Source: Spirochaeta africana DSM 8902 (GTDB taxonomy: Bacteria; Spirochaetota; Spirochaetia; DSM-27196; DSM-8902). From it: a stretch of DNA of 64,000 nt. Both the position numbers and the translations under genes were made by a program. Location of the stretch: the NCBI RefSeq assembly GCF_000242595.2, contig NC_017098.1, forward strand, positions 2,747,501-2,811,500. The letters are read 5' to 3'. The notes below the pieces were generated by a model, which did not search any database, was not told the DNA's origin, and worked only from the letters and a program-made list of their open reading frames with translations. Within the stretch, counting starts at the first letter, position 1. Each line of letters begins with the position of its first letter. Positions 50,599-59,009 of this stretch are shown here, in pieces.

Positions 50599-51915
50599 AT
50601 GAATCCTCTACAGGTCACCATCGTTGGAGCCGGCACCGTCGGCGGAAATACTGCAAGCATACTTCTGTCCGAAGCCGAGAACATCGCTGCCCGCAGCGGT
50701 CGGCGCATCGAACTGCGAGCTATCGCCTCGAGGGACTTTGACGTCGCCGAGCGTCTGGGCCTGCCCAGCTCCCTGTATACCACCGACACCGACGCAGCCA
50801 TAACCGACCCCGAGACCGATGTCGTGGTCGAGCTGATCGGCGGGATTCACCCTGCCAAGGAGATTATCACCACAGCCCTGCAGGCCGGCAAGCATGTGGT
50901 CACCGCCAACAAGGCCTTGCTGGCATACCATGGGCATGAGCTGATGGGGATTGCCCGCGAAAACGGGGTAGCACTGGCGTTCGAGGCCAGCTGCGCTGGC
51001 GGGGTACCGATAATCCGTATCCTGACACAGGCCATGCTGGGCGAACAGATCGACGCAATCTACGGCATCCTGAACGGAACCTGTAACTACATCCTGAGCC
51101 AGATGGGCTCATCTTCCTACGATGAAGCACTGGCACAGGCACAGGAACTGGGACTTGCCGAGGCCGATCCGACGCTGGATGTAAGCGGCGAGGACACCGC
51201 GCACAAGATCGCTATCATGTCCACCCTGGCCTTCGGGGTGCGCATACCGATGGAATCGATTCAGACTATCGGGATAGACTCCCTGGATCCGGCGGATATC
51301 CGCTATGCCAAAAGACTGGGCTACGTAGTAAAGCTGCTGGCTATGGCGCAGCAGACCACCGAGGGGCCCCACGTAATGGTAAGCCCGGCCTTTATCCCGA
51401 AAGAACACCCGCTGGCACGGGTCGACAATGCCTTTAATGCCATAAGCCTGTACTCCAACAACCTGGGCCACACCCTGCATTATGGACGCGGTGCCGGTGG
51501 CCGTCCGACCGCCTCTGCGGTAGTCAGCGACATAATCAGTCTGGGCGCCGGCACCTACACCACCGCATTTGCCGGCTCGCATATCTGGGCCGACCAGGCC
51601 GAGCCACTGCAGGTGCTCCCCCAGTCAATGATGGAGTTTCGCTACTATCTGCGTCTGGAGCTGAATGATGTCGCCGGTGCACTGGCCGAAATTACCGCGG
51701 TCTTTGCCCGCCATGGCATCAGCATTGCATCGATGCTGCAGGATGAGCGCTGGGAGCAGGACAGCTATATCCCGGTTATCATAACGGTGCATCCGACCTC
51801 TGCCGACCGGATCCAGCAAGCGATTACCGAGATGGAAAGCCTGCCGGTAGTCAACCAGCGAGCCACCGTCTACAGCATGGTGGATGAACACCCCGAGACA
51901 CCGGGGCTGGGGTGA
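50599..51915 (+). CDS. hom: Homoserine dehydrogenase with ACT domain
   Basis: 438-residue enzyme that reduces aspartate semialdehyde to homoserine, the branch point to threonine and methionine. The NAD(P) site is at the N-terminus (VTIVGAGTVGGNTA), with TANKALLAYHG near residue 100. The signature region GILNGTCNYILSQM and AQELGLAEADPTLDVSGEDTAHK around 155-205 holds the catalytic lysine and aspartate. A C-terminal ACT domain from about 350 (YLRLELNDVAGALAEITAVF) gives feedback control, usually by threonine. It feeds metZ at 22.4 kb. The gene stands alone, with a hairpin after it. Confidence 0.96.
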   Translation: MNPLQVTIVGAGTVGGNTASILLSEAENIAARSGRRIELRAIASRDFDVAERLGLPSSLYTTDTDAAITDPETDVVVELIGGIHPAKEIITTALQAGKHVVTANKALLAYHGHELMGIARENGVALAFEASCAGGVPIIRILTQAMLGEQIDAIYGILNGTCNYILSQMGSSSYDEALAQAQELGLAEADPTLDVSGEDTAHKIAIMSTLAFGVRIPMESIQTIGIDSLDPADIRYAKRLGYVVKLLAMAQQTTEGPHVMVSPAFIPKEHPLARVDNAFNAISLYSNNLGHTLHYGRGAGGRPTASAVVSDIISLGAGTYTTAFAGSHIWADQAEPLQVLPQSMMEFRYYLRLELNDVAGALAEITAVFARHGISIASMLQDERWEQDSYIPVIITVHPTSADRIQQAITEMESLPVVNQRATVYSMVDEHPETPGLG

Positions 51916-51982
51916 CCTGCCGACCCCGGACCCCGTCCGCGGCCCAAATGTCAGTGGCGTGACATTGCACCCGTTACTTCAC

Positions 51983-52005
51983 ACCGGTGGCGGTGCGCCA
52001 CCGGT
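51983..52005. terminator. Hairpin between convergent hom and the DUF554 gene
   Basis: ACCGGTGGC (51983-51991) pairs perfectly with GCCACCGGT (51997-52005) across five bases. It touches the DUF554 stop codon. No T-run is present on either strand, so the strength is uncertain. Confidence 0.5.
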
Positions 52006-52697
52006 TACAGCAATCCTGCCAGGGGGTCCCAGGCAGCCAGTGCAACCGCAATCAGGATCGCCGGCAGATAATCCCCGGTCTTGATCTTTTTCACCCCGAT
52101 CAGCGTCAAACCGATCATCAGAATCAGCGCTCCGCCGGTTCCGGATATCTCGCTCAGCATCAGTTCGCTCATATAGGGTGCAATGGTTGCCGCGGCCAGG
52201 GTAAGCCCGCCCTGGTATACCACAATCGTGAGTGCAGACAACGCAACCCCGCCGCCCATTGCCGCAGCCAGGATAATTGACATGCTGCCGTCCATAATAG
52301 ACTTGGTCAGCAGGATCTCGTAAGAACCAAGCGCACCGGCCTGCAGAGATCCCAGAATCGCCATGGCTCCCACACAGAACAGCACCGAGGAGGTCAGAAA
52401 CCCTTCCGAAAACCGGTCGTGACGCGAGATCCCGCTGCGCTTTACCCACTCCCCGAAACGATACAGGCGGTCTTCTATTCCCAGCTTGGTACCGATAATA
52501 CCCCCGATCACCACCGCCATTGCCACGTACAACAGCCGCTGGCTGCTCAATGCCATGTCCATGCCGATCACCAGGGTAAAAACCCCGATACCGACAAACA
52601 GGCATTCCTTTACCGCCGGGGTAACCCAGCGCCTTCCAAGGATCCCCAGCAGGGATCCGGCCGCTACCGCAGCGGCATTGATCAGTGTCGCAGTCAT
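52005..52697 (-). CDS. DUF554 membrane protein (YdfK/YqgA type)
   Basis: 230-residue inner-membrane protein with six or seven hydrophobic helices. The opening NAAAVAAGSLLGILGRR, VIGGIIGTKLGIEDRLYRFGEWVK, FLTSSVLFCVGAMAILGSLQ and LLTKSIMDGSMSIILA are characteristic of DUF554. The family is thought to be transporters, but no substrate is known. TACAAT seven bases before the ATG and the lack of a Shine-Dalgarno sequence suggest a near-leaderless start. Confidence 0.92.
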   Translation of the reverse strand: MTATLINAAAVAAGSLLGILGRRWVTPAVKECLFVGIGVFTLVIGMDMALSSQRLLYVAMAVVIGGIIGTKLGIEDRLYRFGEWVKRSGISRHDRFSEGFLTSSVLFCVGAMAILGSLQAGALGSYEILLTKSIMDGSMSIILAAAMGGGVALSALTIVVYQGGLTLAAATIAPYMSELMLSEISGTGGALILMIGLTLIGVKKIKTGDYLPAILIAVALAAWDPLAGLL

Positions 52698-52704
52698 GCG
52701 GGGG

Positions 52705-52710
52705 ATTGTA
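52705..52710 (-). promoter_or_regulatory. -10 box of the DUF554 gene, near-leaderless
   Basis: TACAAT ends seven bases before the ATG at 52697. No convincing -35 and no Shine-Dalgarno sequence. Confidence 0.4.
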
Positions 52711-54528
52711 TCAGCTTAGCGGCGGTGAATCGAGCGGAAATTCAAGCACCACCCGCACCCCCCGGGACAACCGCTCAAAACGCACGGTACCGGCCAGCTG
52801 GGCTGTCAGGGACTGCACAAGGGTAAGACCAAGGGTGGCAGGCTGTTCCGGATCCACCGAATCAGGCAGACCGGTGCCGTCATCCTCAAGTATGATCATC
52901 ACGGTGTCCGCATCCTGCTGCATAGCCACGCGTACCGTTCCCAGTCCGCCCGTCGGAAAGGCGTGCAGTACGGCATTCGCCAGCAGCTCGTTCAGGAGGA
53001 TACTCACGGTCGTGGCCTTGTCCACCTGCAGATACACCGGATCCAGATTGTAGAGGAAGGTCAGCTCCAGCTCATCGGGCTTCAGCTCCTGTCGAACCAC
53101 CGCGATCAAATCCCGCAGGAACTCGGCAATATCAATCTGGCTCATCGAGGTAGAAAGATACACCTGTTCATGTACCATAGAAAGCGAGATGAGCTTGAGA
53201 CGCACCCCCTGCAGCAGCAGCCTGACCAGATCATTATCGACACGCATGATCTGCAGATTCAACAGGCTCGACATTATCTGCAGGTTGTTCTTGACCCGGT
53301 GGTGCAGCTCCTGCAGCAGCACATCCTTTTCCTCCACTAGATTCTGCAGTACCTGCTCCGCCAGTTTGCGATCCTCGATCTCACTGGTAAGCTCTTGCCG
53401 GGAGCGCCGAATGCTGGTCGCCATCCGGTTGAAATGGCCGGCAATCATCTCGAACTCCCGATACCCGCTATAGGCTATCTGCTGGCGGTAATCCCCCCCC
53501 GCAACCGCCTGCAGCCGTTCGGTCAGCCCGCTCAGGGGCTCGAGAACCGGCAGCATTGCCCGCCGGGTCAGTAAACCTACCACCAGGGCGGCAGCGGCAA
53601 TCGCGGCCAGGCCGTACAGAAGTGAACGCAGCAGTTGCGACAGCAGCGGCGAGAACGCTTCGTAGGTGAGTACACTCCACTGGGCACCCTGTACCGGATA
53701 TGCACTGACCAGCAGACTGCGTCCGTCGCGAACCACCAGCTCCTGGGCCGGGAAATACCGACCGTCATGAAAAATCCGGGTATACAGCGGCTCCCGCTGT
53801 CGCTGCTGCACCTTGGTAAACTCGGTATGCACCGCAAAAATGCCGGAGCCATCGATTACCGCGATGTCGGTGTGATCCGAGACCACCACCTCCTGCAGCA
53901 GCGAAGAAATAACCTCAAGGCGATAGTAGCCGACCAGCACCCCGGTAGGCAGGCGATAGGCCATAAACAAGCGGGGGAACCCGGTATCACCGACAATCCC
54001 GGCCAGGCTCATCCGGATCAGACCTGGCGGCTCCATATCCTCGAGCTCACGATAGCCGCTCAGGTCATACCCCTTGGGGAACCACATGGCCGGAACCGCG
54101 GAGGTTACCCGTAGTTCGTCATCCAGCAGCACTAGGGCATCGATATAGGGGTTGCGCTGGATGCTGCCACTGCCATAGCGCTGCAGGGCTGCAGCTGGAT
54201 CCCCCTCCTCTGCCAGGCGGGCTCCCAGCTCACTCAACAGCATGCGCGGCTGTTCGAAAAACATGTCCACCGTCTCGGCGGCTGAACGAGCCAGGGTAAG
54301 CTGTGCCTCGAATTTGTCGCGCCGATGGTGGTAGTACTGGGTACCTACCGTAACCAGTCCGGTGAATATCGCCGCTGCCACGGCAATAATCACCGTTCGG
54401 CTTACCAGATGGCGGCGCAGAAAGCGGGAGCGCTGCGGCAGCAGGCAATGTAGCAGTCTGCGCGTGATGCTGCACAGTAAACGCCCGGAATGCGGCACAA
54501 GCCTACAGACGCGCAAAACGTCCCTCAC
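52711..54528 (-). CDS. Membrane sensor histidine kinase (HisKA_2 type)
   Basis: 605-residue sensor. After a basic leader, TM1 is at about 45-63, followed by an extracytoplasmic sensor of dCache-like length to about 300, TM2 about 303-325 and a HAMP linker to about 380. The HisKA_2 dimerisation domain has the phospho-accepting histidine in ELHHRVKNNLQIMSSLLNLQ near residue 415. The ATPase domain has the N-box LLNELLANAVLHAF and EDDGTGLP. No receiver domain or response-regulator gene is adjacent. The start is a GTG preceded by CAGGG and overlaps the upstream binding-protein gene by 26 bases. That overlap suggests the binding protein is its periplasmic sensing partner. Confidence 0.9.
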   Translation of the reverse strand: MRDVLRVCRLVPHSGRLLCSITRRLLHCLLPQRSRFLRRHLVSRTVIIAVAAAIFTGLVTVGTQYYHHRRDKFEAQLTLARSAAETVDMFFEQPRMLLSELGARLAEEGDPAAALQRYGSGSIQRNPYIDALVLLDDELRVTSAVPAMWFPKGYDLSGYRELEDMEPPGLIRMSLAGIVGDTGFPRLFMAYRLPTGVLVGYYRLEVISSLLQEVVVSDHTDIAVIDGSGIFAVHTEFTKVQQRQREPLYTRIFHDGRYFPAQELVVRDGRSLLVSAYPVQGAQWSVLTYEAFSPLLSQLLRSLLYGLAAIAAAALVVGLLTRRAMLPVLEPLSGLTERLQAVAGGDYRQQIAYSGYREFEMIAGHFNRMATSIRRSRQELTSEIEDRKLAEQVLQNLVEEKDVLLQELHHRVKNNLQIMSSLLNLQIMRVDNDLVRLLLQGVRLKLISLSMVHEQVYLSTSMSQIDIAEFLRDLIAVVRQELKPDELELTFLYNLDPVYLQVDKATTVSILLNELLANAVLHAFPTGGLGTVRVAMQQDADTVMIILEDDGTGLPDSVDPEQPATLGLTLVQSLTAQLAGTVRFERLSRGVRVVLEFPLDSPPLS

Positions 54529-55600
54529 TTACCCTGAACAGGAAATAATCACGCTGCACCTCGCCGCCTGGCTCCCACCGTATCCGTCCCTGCAGCCCGG
54601 AAAACTCGATTGTTTCCGGCACATCCCTGCCGATTCGGGTGCTGCGATGCAGCAGCTGATCAACCAGCAGGACTGCCTCGTAGCCAAGCACCGCGCCGAA
54701 CGCCGGCTCGGTGTTGTAACGCTCCCGGAATGCAGCCTGGAACTCGCGATAGGCATCACCCGGATAGTCAGGGTCAACAGCTGAGGACAGTATGATCCCC
54801 TCTGCCGCTCTGCCCCCCTGGGTTAGCAGCTCCGGGGTAAATGCCCACATGCCGGCATACACCGGGCGCTCGTCGCCGTGCTGCAGTCGCAGCTCCTGCG
54901 CCAGCACCCCCAGGTCTACCCCGCTCAGTGCCGCCACCAGCGCATCATGGTCACTCTCCTGTAGATACTTAACCAGCCGTCGCGAAGCGGAAAAATCGAA
55001 TTCTCCCTGCGACAGTACCAGCACCGTATGCCCGCCCAGCTGTGCAAAGCGCTCGGAAAATCCCTGGGCCACCTCGGCGGTATACATCAGGTTGCCGGAA
55101 TCGCGCACCACCGCCGCAGAGCGAACCCCGTCGGCAAAGGCCTGCTCCGCCAGTTGCTGCCCCTGCTGACGTGCGGCTCCGATCAGCTGGAAGAACAGCA
55201 CTTGATGATCCGGCACCCTGCCGCTTATGGTCGGGCTGATTACCGGTATCCCGGGATGCTGCCCGGCAGTATGCAGTGCGGCCTGAAGCATGCCGCTGGT
55301 AAGAAACCCGATAATGATATCGGCTCTCCCGGCTGCTGCCAGCTCGGTTGCCAGTGCGGCCGCTGCAGTTGCCGAGTAGCCGTCATCCAGAATCTGCAGC
55401 TGCAGGCGATAGCCGCGATCAGCCTGATTGATATGATCGGTACCAAGCTGGACACCATCGCGAACCGCCACTGCCAGATCGGCCCGTACCCCGGTCAGCG
55501 ATCCGATAAAACCGATAGTGTGGGTCTGCGGGGCGCAGCCCGCCAGCAAAAGCAGCAGCACAGCTGCCGACAGCAGGCCGCCCGGATTTCGGGCTGACAT
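54503..55600 (-). CDS. Periplasmic binding lipoprotein, type I (branched-chain amino-acid family)
   Basis: 365-residue lipoprotein with the lipobox LLAGC (cysteine near residue 22). The mature part matches the Leu/Ile/Val-type receptor fold: HTIGFIGSLTGVRADLAVAVRDGVQLGTDHIN, LQILDDGYSATAAAALATEL, IIIGFLTSGMLQAAL, IPVISPTISG. No ABC permease or ATPase is nearby; instead the next gene, overlapping it, is a histidine kinase. A signalling role, as for LuxP with LuxQ, is more likely than transport. The ATG at 55600 lies ten bases after GGAGGT, a little long. Ligand unknown. Confidence 0.86.
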   Translation of the reverse strand: MSARNPGGLLSAAVLLLLLAGCAPQTHTIGFIGSLTGVRADLAVAVRDGVQLGTDHINQADRGYRLQLQILDDGYSATAAAALATELAAAGRADIIIGFLTSGMLQAALHTAGQHPGIPVISPTISGRVPDHQVLFFQLIGAARQQGQQLAEQAFADGVRSAAVVRDSGNLMYTAEVAQGFSERFAQLGGHTVLVLSQGEFDFSASRRLVKYLQESDHDALVAALSGVDLGVLAQELRLQHGDERPVYAGMWAFTPELLTQGGRAAEGIILSSAVDPDYPGDAYREFQAAFRERYNTEPAFGAVLGYEAVLLVDQLLHRSTRIGRDVPETIEFSGLQGRIRWEPGGEVQRDYFLFRVSEGRFARL

Positions 55601-55625
55601 AACCAGTTTTACCTCCGCTTCCAGA

Positions 55626-56045
55626 CTAATCGCAGTCCGGCAGAAAAGCCAGCTCGTTCCCGCTGCCATCGATGCGGCGATAAAAGCACGAACGGCGGGC
55701 TGTACCAGTGGTGTGGCGAGTGGTGTGACACGCCCCATCCCCCAGCATTTCAACCCGATACAGCAGCGAATCCTGATCGCAGTCGACCAGAACCTCCTGT
55801 ATCTGCAGACGATCACCGGAGGTCTCACCCTTTGTCCACAGTTTACCACGGCTGGTACTGTAGAAGGTGGCATACCCGGTAGCCAGGGTATGCTGCAGCG
55901 CCGCCGGGTCGGCATACCCGAGCATCAATACCATGCCGTCCTCGCAGTTCTGGACAACAACCGGCAGCAGCCCGCCGCGCTTCTGAAACTGGAGCTGCAG
56001 GCGGGTGCCTTCCTCGATCATGTTGCCGAATTCAGATGTAGCCAT
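55626..56045 (-). CDS. hisI: Phosphoribosyl-AMP cyclohydrolase HisI, with a small insertion in the zinc loop
   Basis: 139-residue enzyme for the third step of histidine synthesis. Family motifs: LLPVVVQNCEDGMVLMLGYAD, FYSTSRGKLWTKGETSGD, and the metal site VDCDQDSLLYRVE. The usual CHTGRRSCFYR region reads CHTTRHTTGTARRSCFYR, an insertion of about seven residues that arose with a 12-base tandem duplication (55707-55727). The three zinc cysteines and the DxDxD acids remain, so it may still be active. It is not fused to HisE. TACCAT six bases before the ATG at 56045 marks a leaderless start; a frame to 56138 has no support. Confidence 0.9.
   Translation of the reverse strand: MATSEFGNMIEEGTRLQLQFQKRGGLLPVVVQNCEDGMVLMLGYADPAALQHTLATGYATFYSTSRGKLWTKGETSGDRLQIQEVLVDCDQDSLLYRVEMLGDGACHTTRHTTGTARRSCFYRRIDGSGNELAFLPDCD
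55707..55727. repeat. hisI: 12-bp period microduplication inside hisI
   Basis: AGTGGTGTG occurs at 55707-55715 and 55719-55727, separated by GCG. It encodes HTT twice within the zinc-binding loop. Confidence 0.85.
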
Positions 56046-56051
56046 GTCGGT

Positions 56052-56081
56052 ATGGTATCCTGATACCGGCAGCACTGGCAA
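56052..56081 (-). promoter_or_regulatory. hisI: Leaderless promoter of hisI
   Basis: TTGCCA (56076-56081), an 18-base spacer and TACCAT (56052-56057), then six bases to the ATG at 56045. Confidence 0.55.
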
Positions 56082-56098
56082 TTCCGGATGCAAGGTTT

Positions 56099-56104
56099 TA
56101 TGCT
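56099..56104 (+). promoter_or_regulatory. -10 box of the flavocytochrome gene (leaderless)
   Basis: TATGCT ends six bases before the ATG at 56111. The -35 region (TGGCAA, 17 bases up) is the reverse complement of the hisI -35, so the two promoters are back to back. Confidence 0.45.
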
Positions 56105-56110
56105 CTGTAT

Positions 56111-57388
56111 ATGAGGAAACTGACAATCTACACGGCAATAGCCGCGATGCTCCTGCTGCCGGCGGGTGTGGTACTCTACGAGGCCGGCTGGTATTTTATG
56201 CCGACGGTACAGGGCACCCAGCTGCTGGGGCTGTGGGCTCTGGTACTGCTGCTGTTTCAGTTCATTCTGACCGCACGGGTGCGACTGCTGGATCGCTGGA
56301 TCGGCCTGGATCAGCTGATCCACCTGCACCGCCTGATCGGGATGGGGGTACTGGTAACCGCTGTACTGCATGGTGCGCTGTACAGCATCCCGGCAGCTTT
56401 TGAGGGGCGTCTGACGCCGGACATGCCGGGTGACTGGCCGATTGCCCTGGGCAGCACTGCCCTGCTGCTGCTGCTGGCGATCGGGATTACCGCCATGCTG
56501 TACCGGAAGCTCGGGTGGCGATACGAGACCTGGAAGCGAATCCACCAGGGCGCCTATCTGCTGCTCCCGCTGGTGTTGCTGCATGGATTTGTATTCGGAT
56601 CCCACCTGAGCTGGCATCCTGTACTGCAGCTGCAGATCCTGGCCGGCACCGCCGTGGTCGTCTGGCTGCTGCTTACCCGAGGTATCCGGTTCATCCGTCG
56701 CACCCCGATGACCCTGCGGCGGGCCGAACAGGTTACCCACGACACGACCCGACTGGTATTCGACCGGCCGCAGGGCTTCAGGTTTGTACCGGGCCAGTTT
56801 GTGTTTCTGCGGATCCGCGGCCGCACCCTAAGTGAGCCGCCCCACCCGTTCACACTGTCCGGCAATGCTGATGCTGACCATCTCGAGATCACCGCCAAAG
56901 CGATCGGAGATTTTACCGCCAGACTGCCGGGACTGCAGCCTGGCGATCAGGTCAGTATCGACGGCCCGTTTGGCGTCTTTCACCCGTTGCCGCAGCAGGA
57001 CAAGGTGCTCTGGATTGCCGGCGGCATCGGGATAACCCCGTTTCTGGCAGCCCTGCGCAGCCTGGAAACCCGGGATCACCCGGAGATCGTACTGATCTGG
57101 GGAAACAAAACCCCGGCCGACATTCCATATCAACAGGAGCTGCGCACCCTGCTGGAGACAGATCCTGGCATCCGGCTGATGCATGTATTCTCGGAAAACA
57201 GCGAACCGGAGCCGGATTTTGGCGAGGTCTACCACGGTTTCGTAACTGCCGCCCTGCTGAAGGATGCGGCAGACGAGGATCTGCCCAGGACCAGTATCTG
57301 CGGCCCCCCGGCAATGCGCCGGGCCGTACTGCCGCTGCTGCGCGATATCGGGATCCGCTCCATTGCCTACGAGCGTTTCGACCTGTAG
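56111..57388 (+). CDS. Ferric-reductase-like transmembrane flavocytochrome
   Basis: 425-residue inner-membrane oxidoreductase. Six helices occupy residues 1-200, with paired histidines suited to heme (HLHRLIGMGVL and VLHGALY; HQGAYLLLPLVLLHGF). From about 205 a ferredoxin-reductase module follows: the FAD motif PPHPFTLSG near 250, DGPFGVF, the NAD(P) motif GGIGITPF near 300, and CGPPAM near the C-terminus. The protein should carry electrons from cytoplasmic NAD(P)H through FAD and heme across the membrane, for example to ferric iron or quinones; the acceptor is unknown. It ends one base before the convergent amidohydrolase stop. Confidence 0.9.
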   Translation: MRKLTIYTAIAAMLLLPAGVVLYEAGWYFMPTVQGTQLLGLWALVLLLFQFILTARVRLLDRWIGLDQLIHLHRLIGMGVLVTAVLHGALYSIPAAFEGRLTPDMPGDWPIALGSTALLLLLAIGITAMLYRKLGWRYETWKRIHQGAYLLLPLVLLHGFVFGSHLSWHPVLQLQILAGTAVVVWLLLTRGIRFIRRTPMTLRRAEQVTHDTTRLVFDRPQGFRFVPGQFVFLRIRGRTLSEPPHPFTLSGNADADHLEITAKAIGDFTARLPGLQPGDQVSIDGPFGVFHPLPQQDKVLWIAGGIGITPFLAALRSLETRDHPEIVLIWGNKTPADIPYQQELRTLLETDPGIRLMHVFSENSEPEPDFGEVYHGFVTAALLKDAADEDLPRTSICGPPAMRRAVLPLLRDIGIRSIAYERFDL

Positions 57389-58954
57389 TCAACCCGTTGA
57401 ACCATCCGCGCGGTACACCCACCGCCCGCCCAGCATGGTTCCGCGTACTGCTATGCCGGCAACCTGCCCGGGTTCAACCTTGCGCGGATCCTGTGCAAGA
57501 TGCACAAAATCGGCAAGATACCCCTGTTGAATCCGGCCCTTCCGGTCCTCCTGAAACTCGGCGTAGGCACTGCCGGCAGTATAGGCCGTCATCGCCTCCT
57601 CCACGGTTATCCCCTGACCTCCCGGACGGGTGACCGCCAGCTGCATCCCCAGCAGCGGGTGCACGGTAGCCTCCCCGGGAATATCACTGCCGAACGACAG
57701 CGACACACCGGCATCCAGGAGGTTCCGATATGGATAGGCAGCATTGGCCCGCTGTACACCGACCAGGCGCACATCCTTTGCATAACTGCCGGCCGCATGC
57801 GGCTGGGCCGCAACCAGCACCCCGAGTCGGCGCAAACGCGGCACGTCATCCGGCTGGACAAGCTGGCAGTGCTCCAGGCGGATACGCAGATCTCGCAGAA
57901 CCGGCTGATCGGATACTACCCGCTCGTAGATATTCAGAAAACCGTGCACGGCGCGATCGCCGATTGCATGAAAGGCTGCCTGGCGGCGATCCCGAGCCGC
58001 ACGACGCAGCGCAGCCTCAATCCCGGCCGCGCTCAGTACCGGCACCCCCGCAAGCCTGTCCGGCCCGAGATACGGTTCCATCAGCCAGGCAGTCCGGGTC
58101 GAGAACGAGCCATCCAGAAAATACTTGCGCGGCCCCAGCTGATACCAGTCGCGCCGGTACGGGGTAAGCCGCTCCATGGCCCAGCGCAGGCGCGGAAACC
58201 CTGCGTGCGGCCAGCAGCTGAAGCGACAACTCAGCTGTCCGGTGCGATGCAGATGACGCAGTACCCATACCGCCGGGGGCAGCCAGGTGTTGTCCTGCAC
58301 CGAGGTGATCCCCATCCGGGCAAAGGACTGCAGCGCACGCCGGATGTCTGCGGACAGTCCCCGCAGATTCATATGCTGATCCAGAAAAACCTTCTGGTGT
58401 ATCGGGACCACCGCCTCATCACGCAGCACCCCGGTCGGATACCCGGCACGGTCACGCACGATCACACCACCAGGCGGGTCGACTGTTTCTCTGGTAATGC
58501 GCAGCTTTGACAGGACTCGCGAGTTTACCCAGGCTGCATGACCGCTGAACTGCACCAGGATAACCGGATTCTCCGGAAAGGCTTTGTCCAGCAGCGCGGC
58601 ATGCGGATGCGGCACATGATCATAATCCCAGCCAAAGGCTTCGATAATCCTGCCCGGGGCCAGACCGGCAAAACGCTGCCGGAGGATATCTATGATCTGA
58701 TCCGCACTGAGCCCCTGCAGCGAGAGCATTGCCTGCTGCCGGCCGTAGGCAGCGGCATGCAGGTGATTATCGTTAAATCCCGGCATCAGAAATCCACCGC
58801 CCAGGTCATGTTCGGTTGCCCCGGGAATTGCCGACCGGCATTCATCCAGGCTCCCTGTGTGCCGAATGCAGGTATCTTGTATGGCAATCGCCTTGACTGG
58901 CGGGATATCTACCCCGCACCAGACAGACGCTCCATACAGAATGTGCGCGTTCAT
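57389..58954 (-). CDS. Amidohydrolase, YtcJ-like
   Basis: 521-residue metal-dependent hydrolase of the amidohydrolase superfamily, YtcJ branch. The N-terminal metal pair is MPGFNDNHLHAAAYG near residue 62 (HxH is NHLH here, with Asn-His-Leu-His). Later metal ligands are in AFHAIGDRAVHGF near 325 and LEHCQLV near 355, and the catalytic aspartate is in SFGSDIPGEATVHP near 425. Substrates in this branch are poorly known (cyclic amides, N-acyl compounds). There is no signal peptide. TAGTAT six bases before the ATG gives a leaderless start. It is divergent from the tocopherol-cyclase-like gene with 55 bases between the starts. Confidence 0.9.
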   Translation of the reverse strand: MNAHILYGASVWCGVDIPPVKAIAIQDTCIRHTGSLDECRSAIPGATEHDLGGGFLMPGFNDNHLHAAAYGRQQAMLSLQGLSADQIIDILRQRFAGLAPGRIIEAFGWDYDHVPHPHAALLDKAFPENPVILVQFSGHAAWVNSRVLSKLRITRETVDPPGGVIVRDRAGYPTGVLRDEAVVPIHQKVFLDQHMNLRGLSADIRRALQSFARMGITSVQDNTWLPPAVWVLRHLHRTGQLSCRFSCWPHAGFPRLRWAMERLTPYRRDWYQLGPRKYFLDGSFSTRTAWLMEPYLGPDRLAGVPVLSAAGIEAALRRAARDRRQAAFHAIGDRAVHGFLNIYERVVSDQPVLRDLRIRLEHCQLVQPDDVPRLRRLGVLVAAQPHAAGSYAKDVRLVGVQRANAAYPYRNLLDAGVSLSFGSDIPGEATVHPLLGMQLAVTRPGGQGITVEEAMTAYTAGSAYAEFQEDRKGRIQQGYLADFVHLAQDPRKVEPGQVAGIAVRGTMLGGRWVYRADGSTG

Positions 58955-58960
58955 AATAAA

Positions 58961-58966
58961 ATACTA
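58961..58966 (-). promoter_or_regulatory. -10 box of the amidohydrolase gene (leaderless)
   Basis: TAGTAT ends six bases before the ATG at 58954. No good -35 is visible. Confidence 0.42.
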
Positions 58967-58974
58967 TCATGCAG

Positions 58975-59003
58975 TGGAAAAGTTTGGCTTCCCCATTTAC
59001 ACT
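58975..59003 (+). promoter_or_regulatory. Leaderless promoter of the tocopherol-cyclase-like gene
   Basis: TGGAAA (58975-58980), a 17-base spacer and TACACT (58998-59003), then six bases to the ATG at 59010. No Shine-Dalgarno sequence. Confidence 0.48.
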
Positions 59004-59009
59004 GATTTT

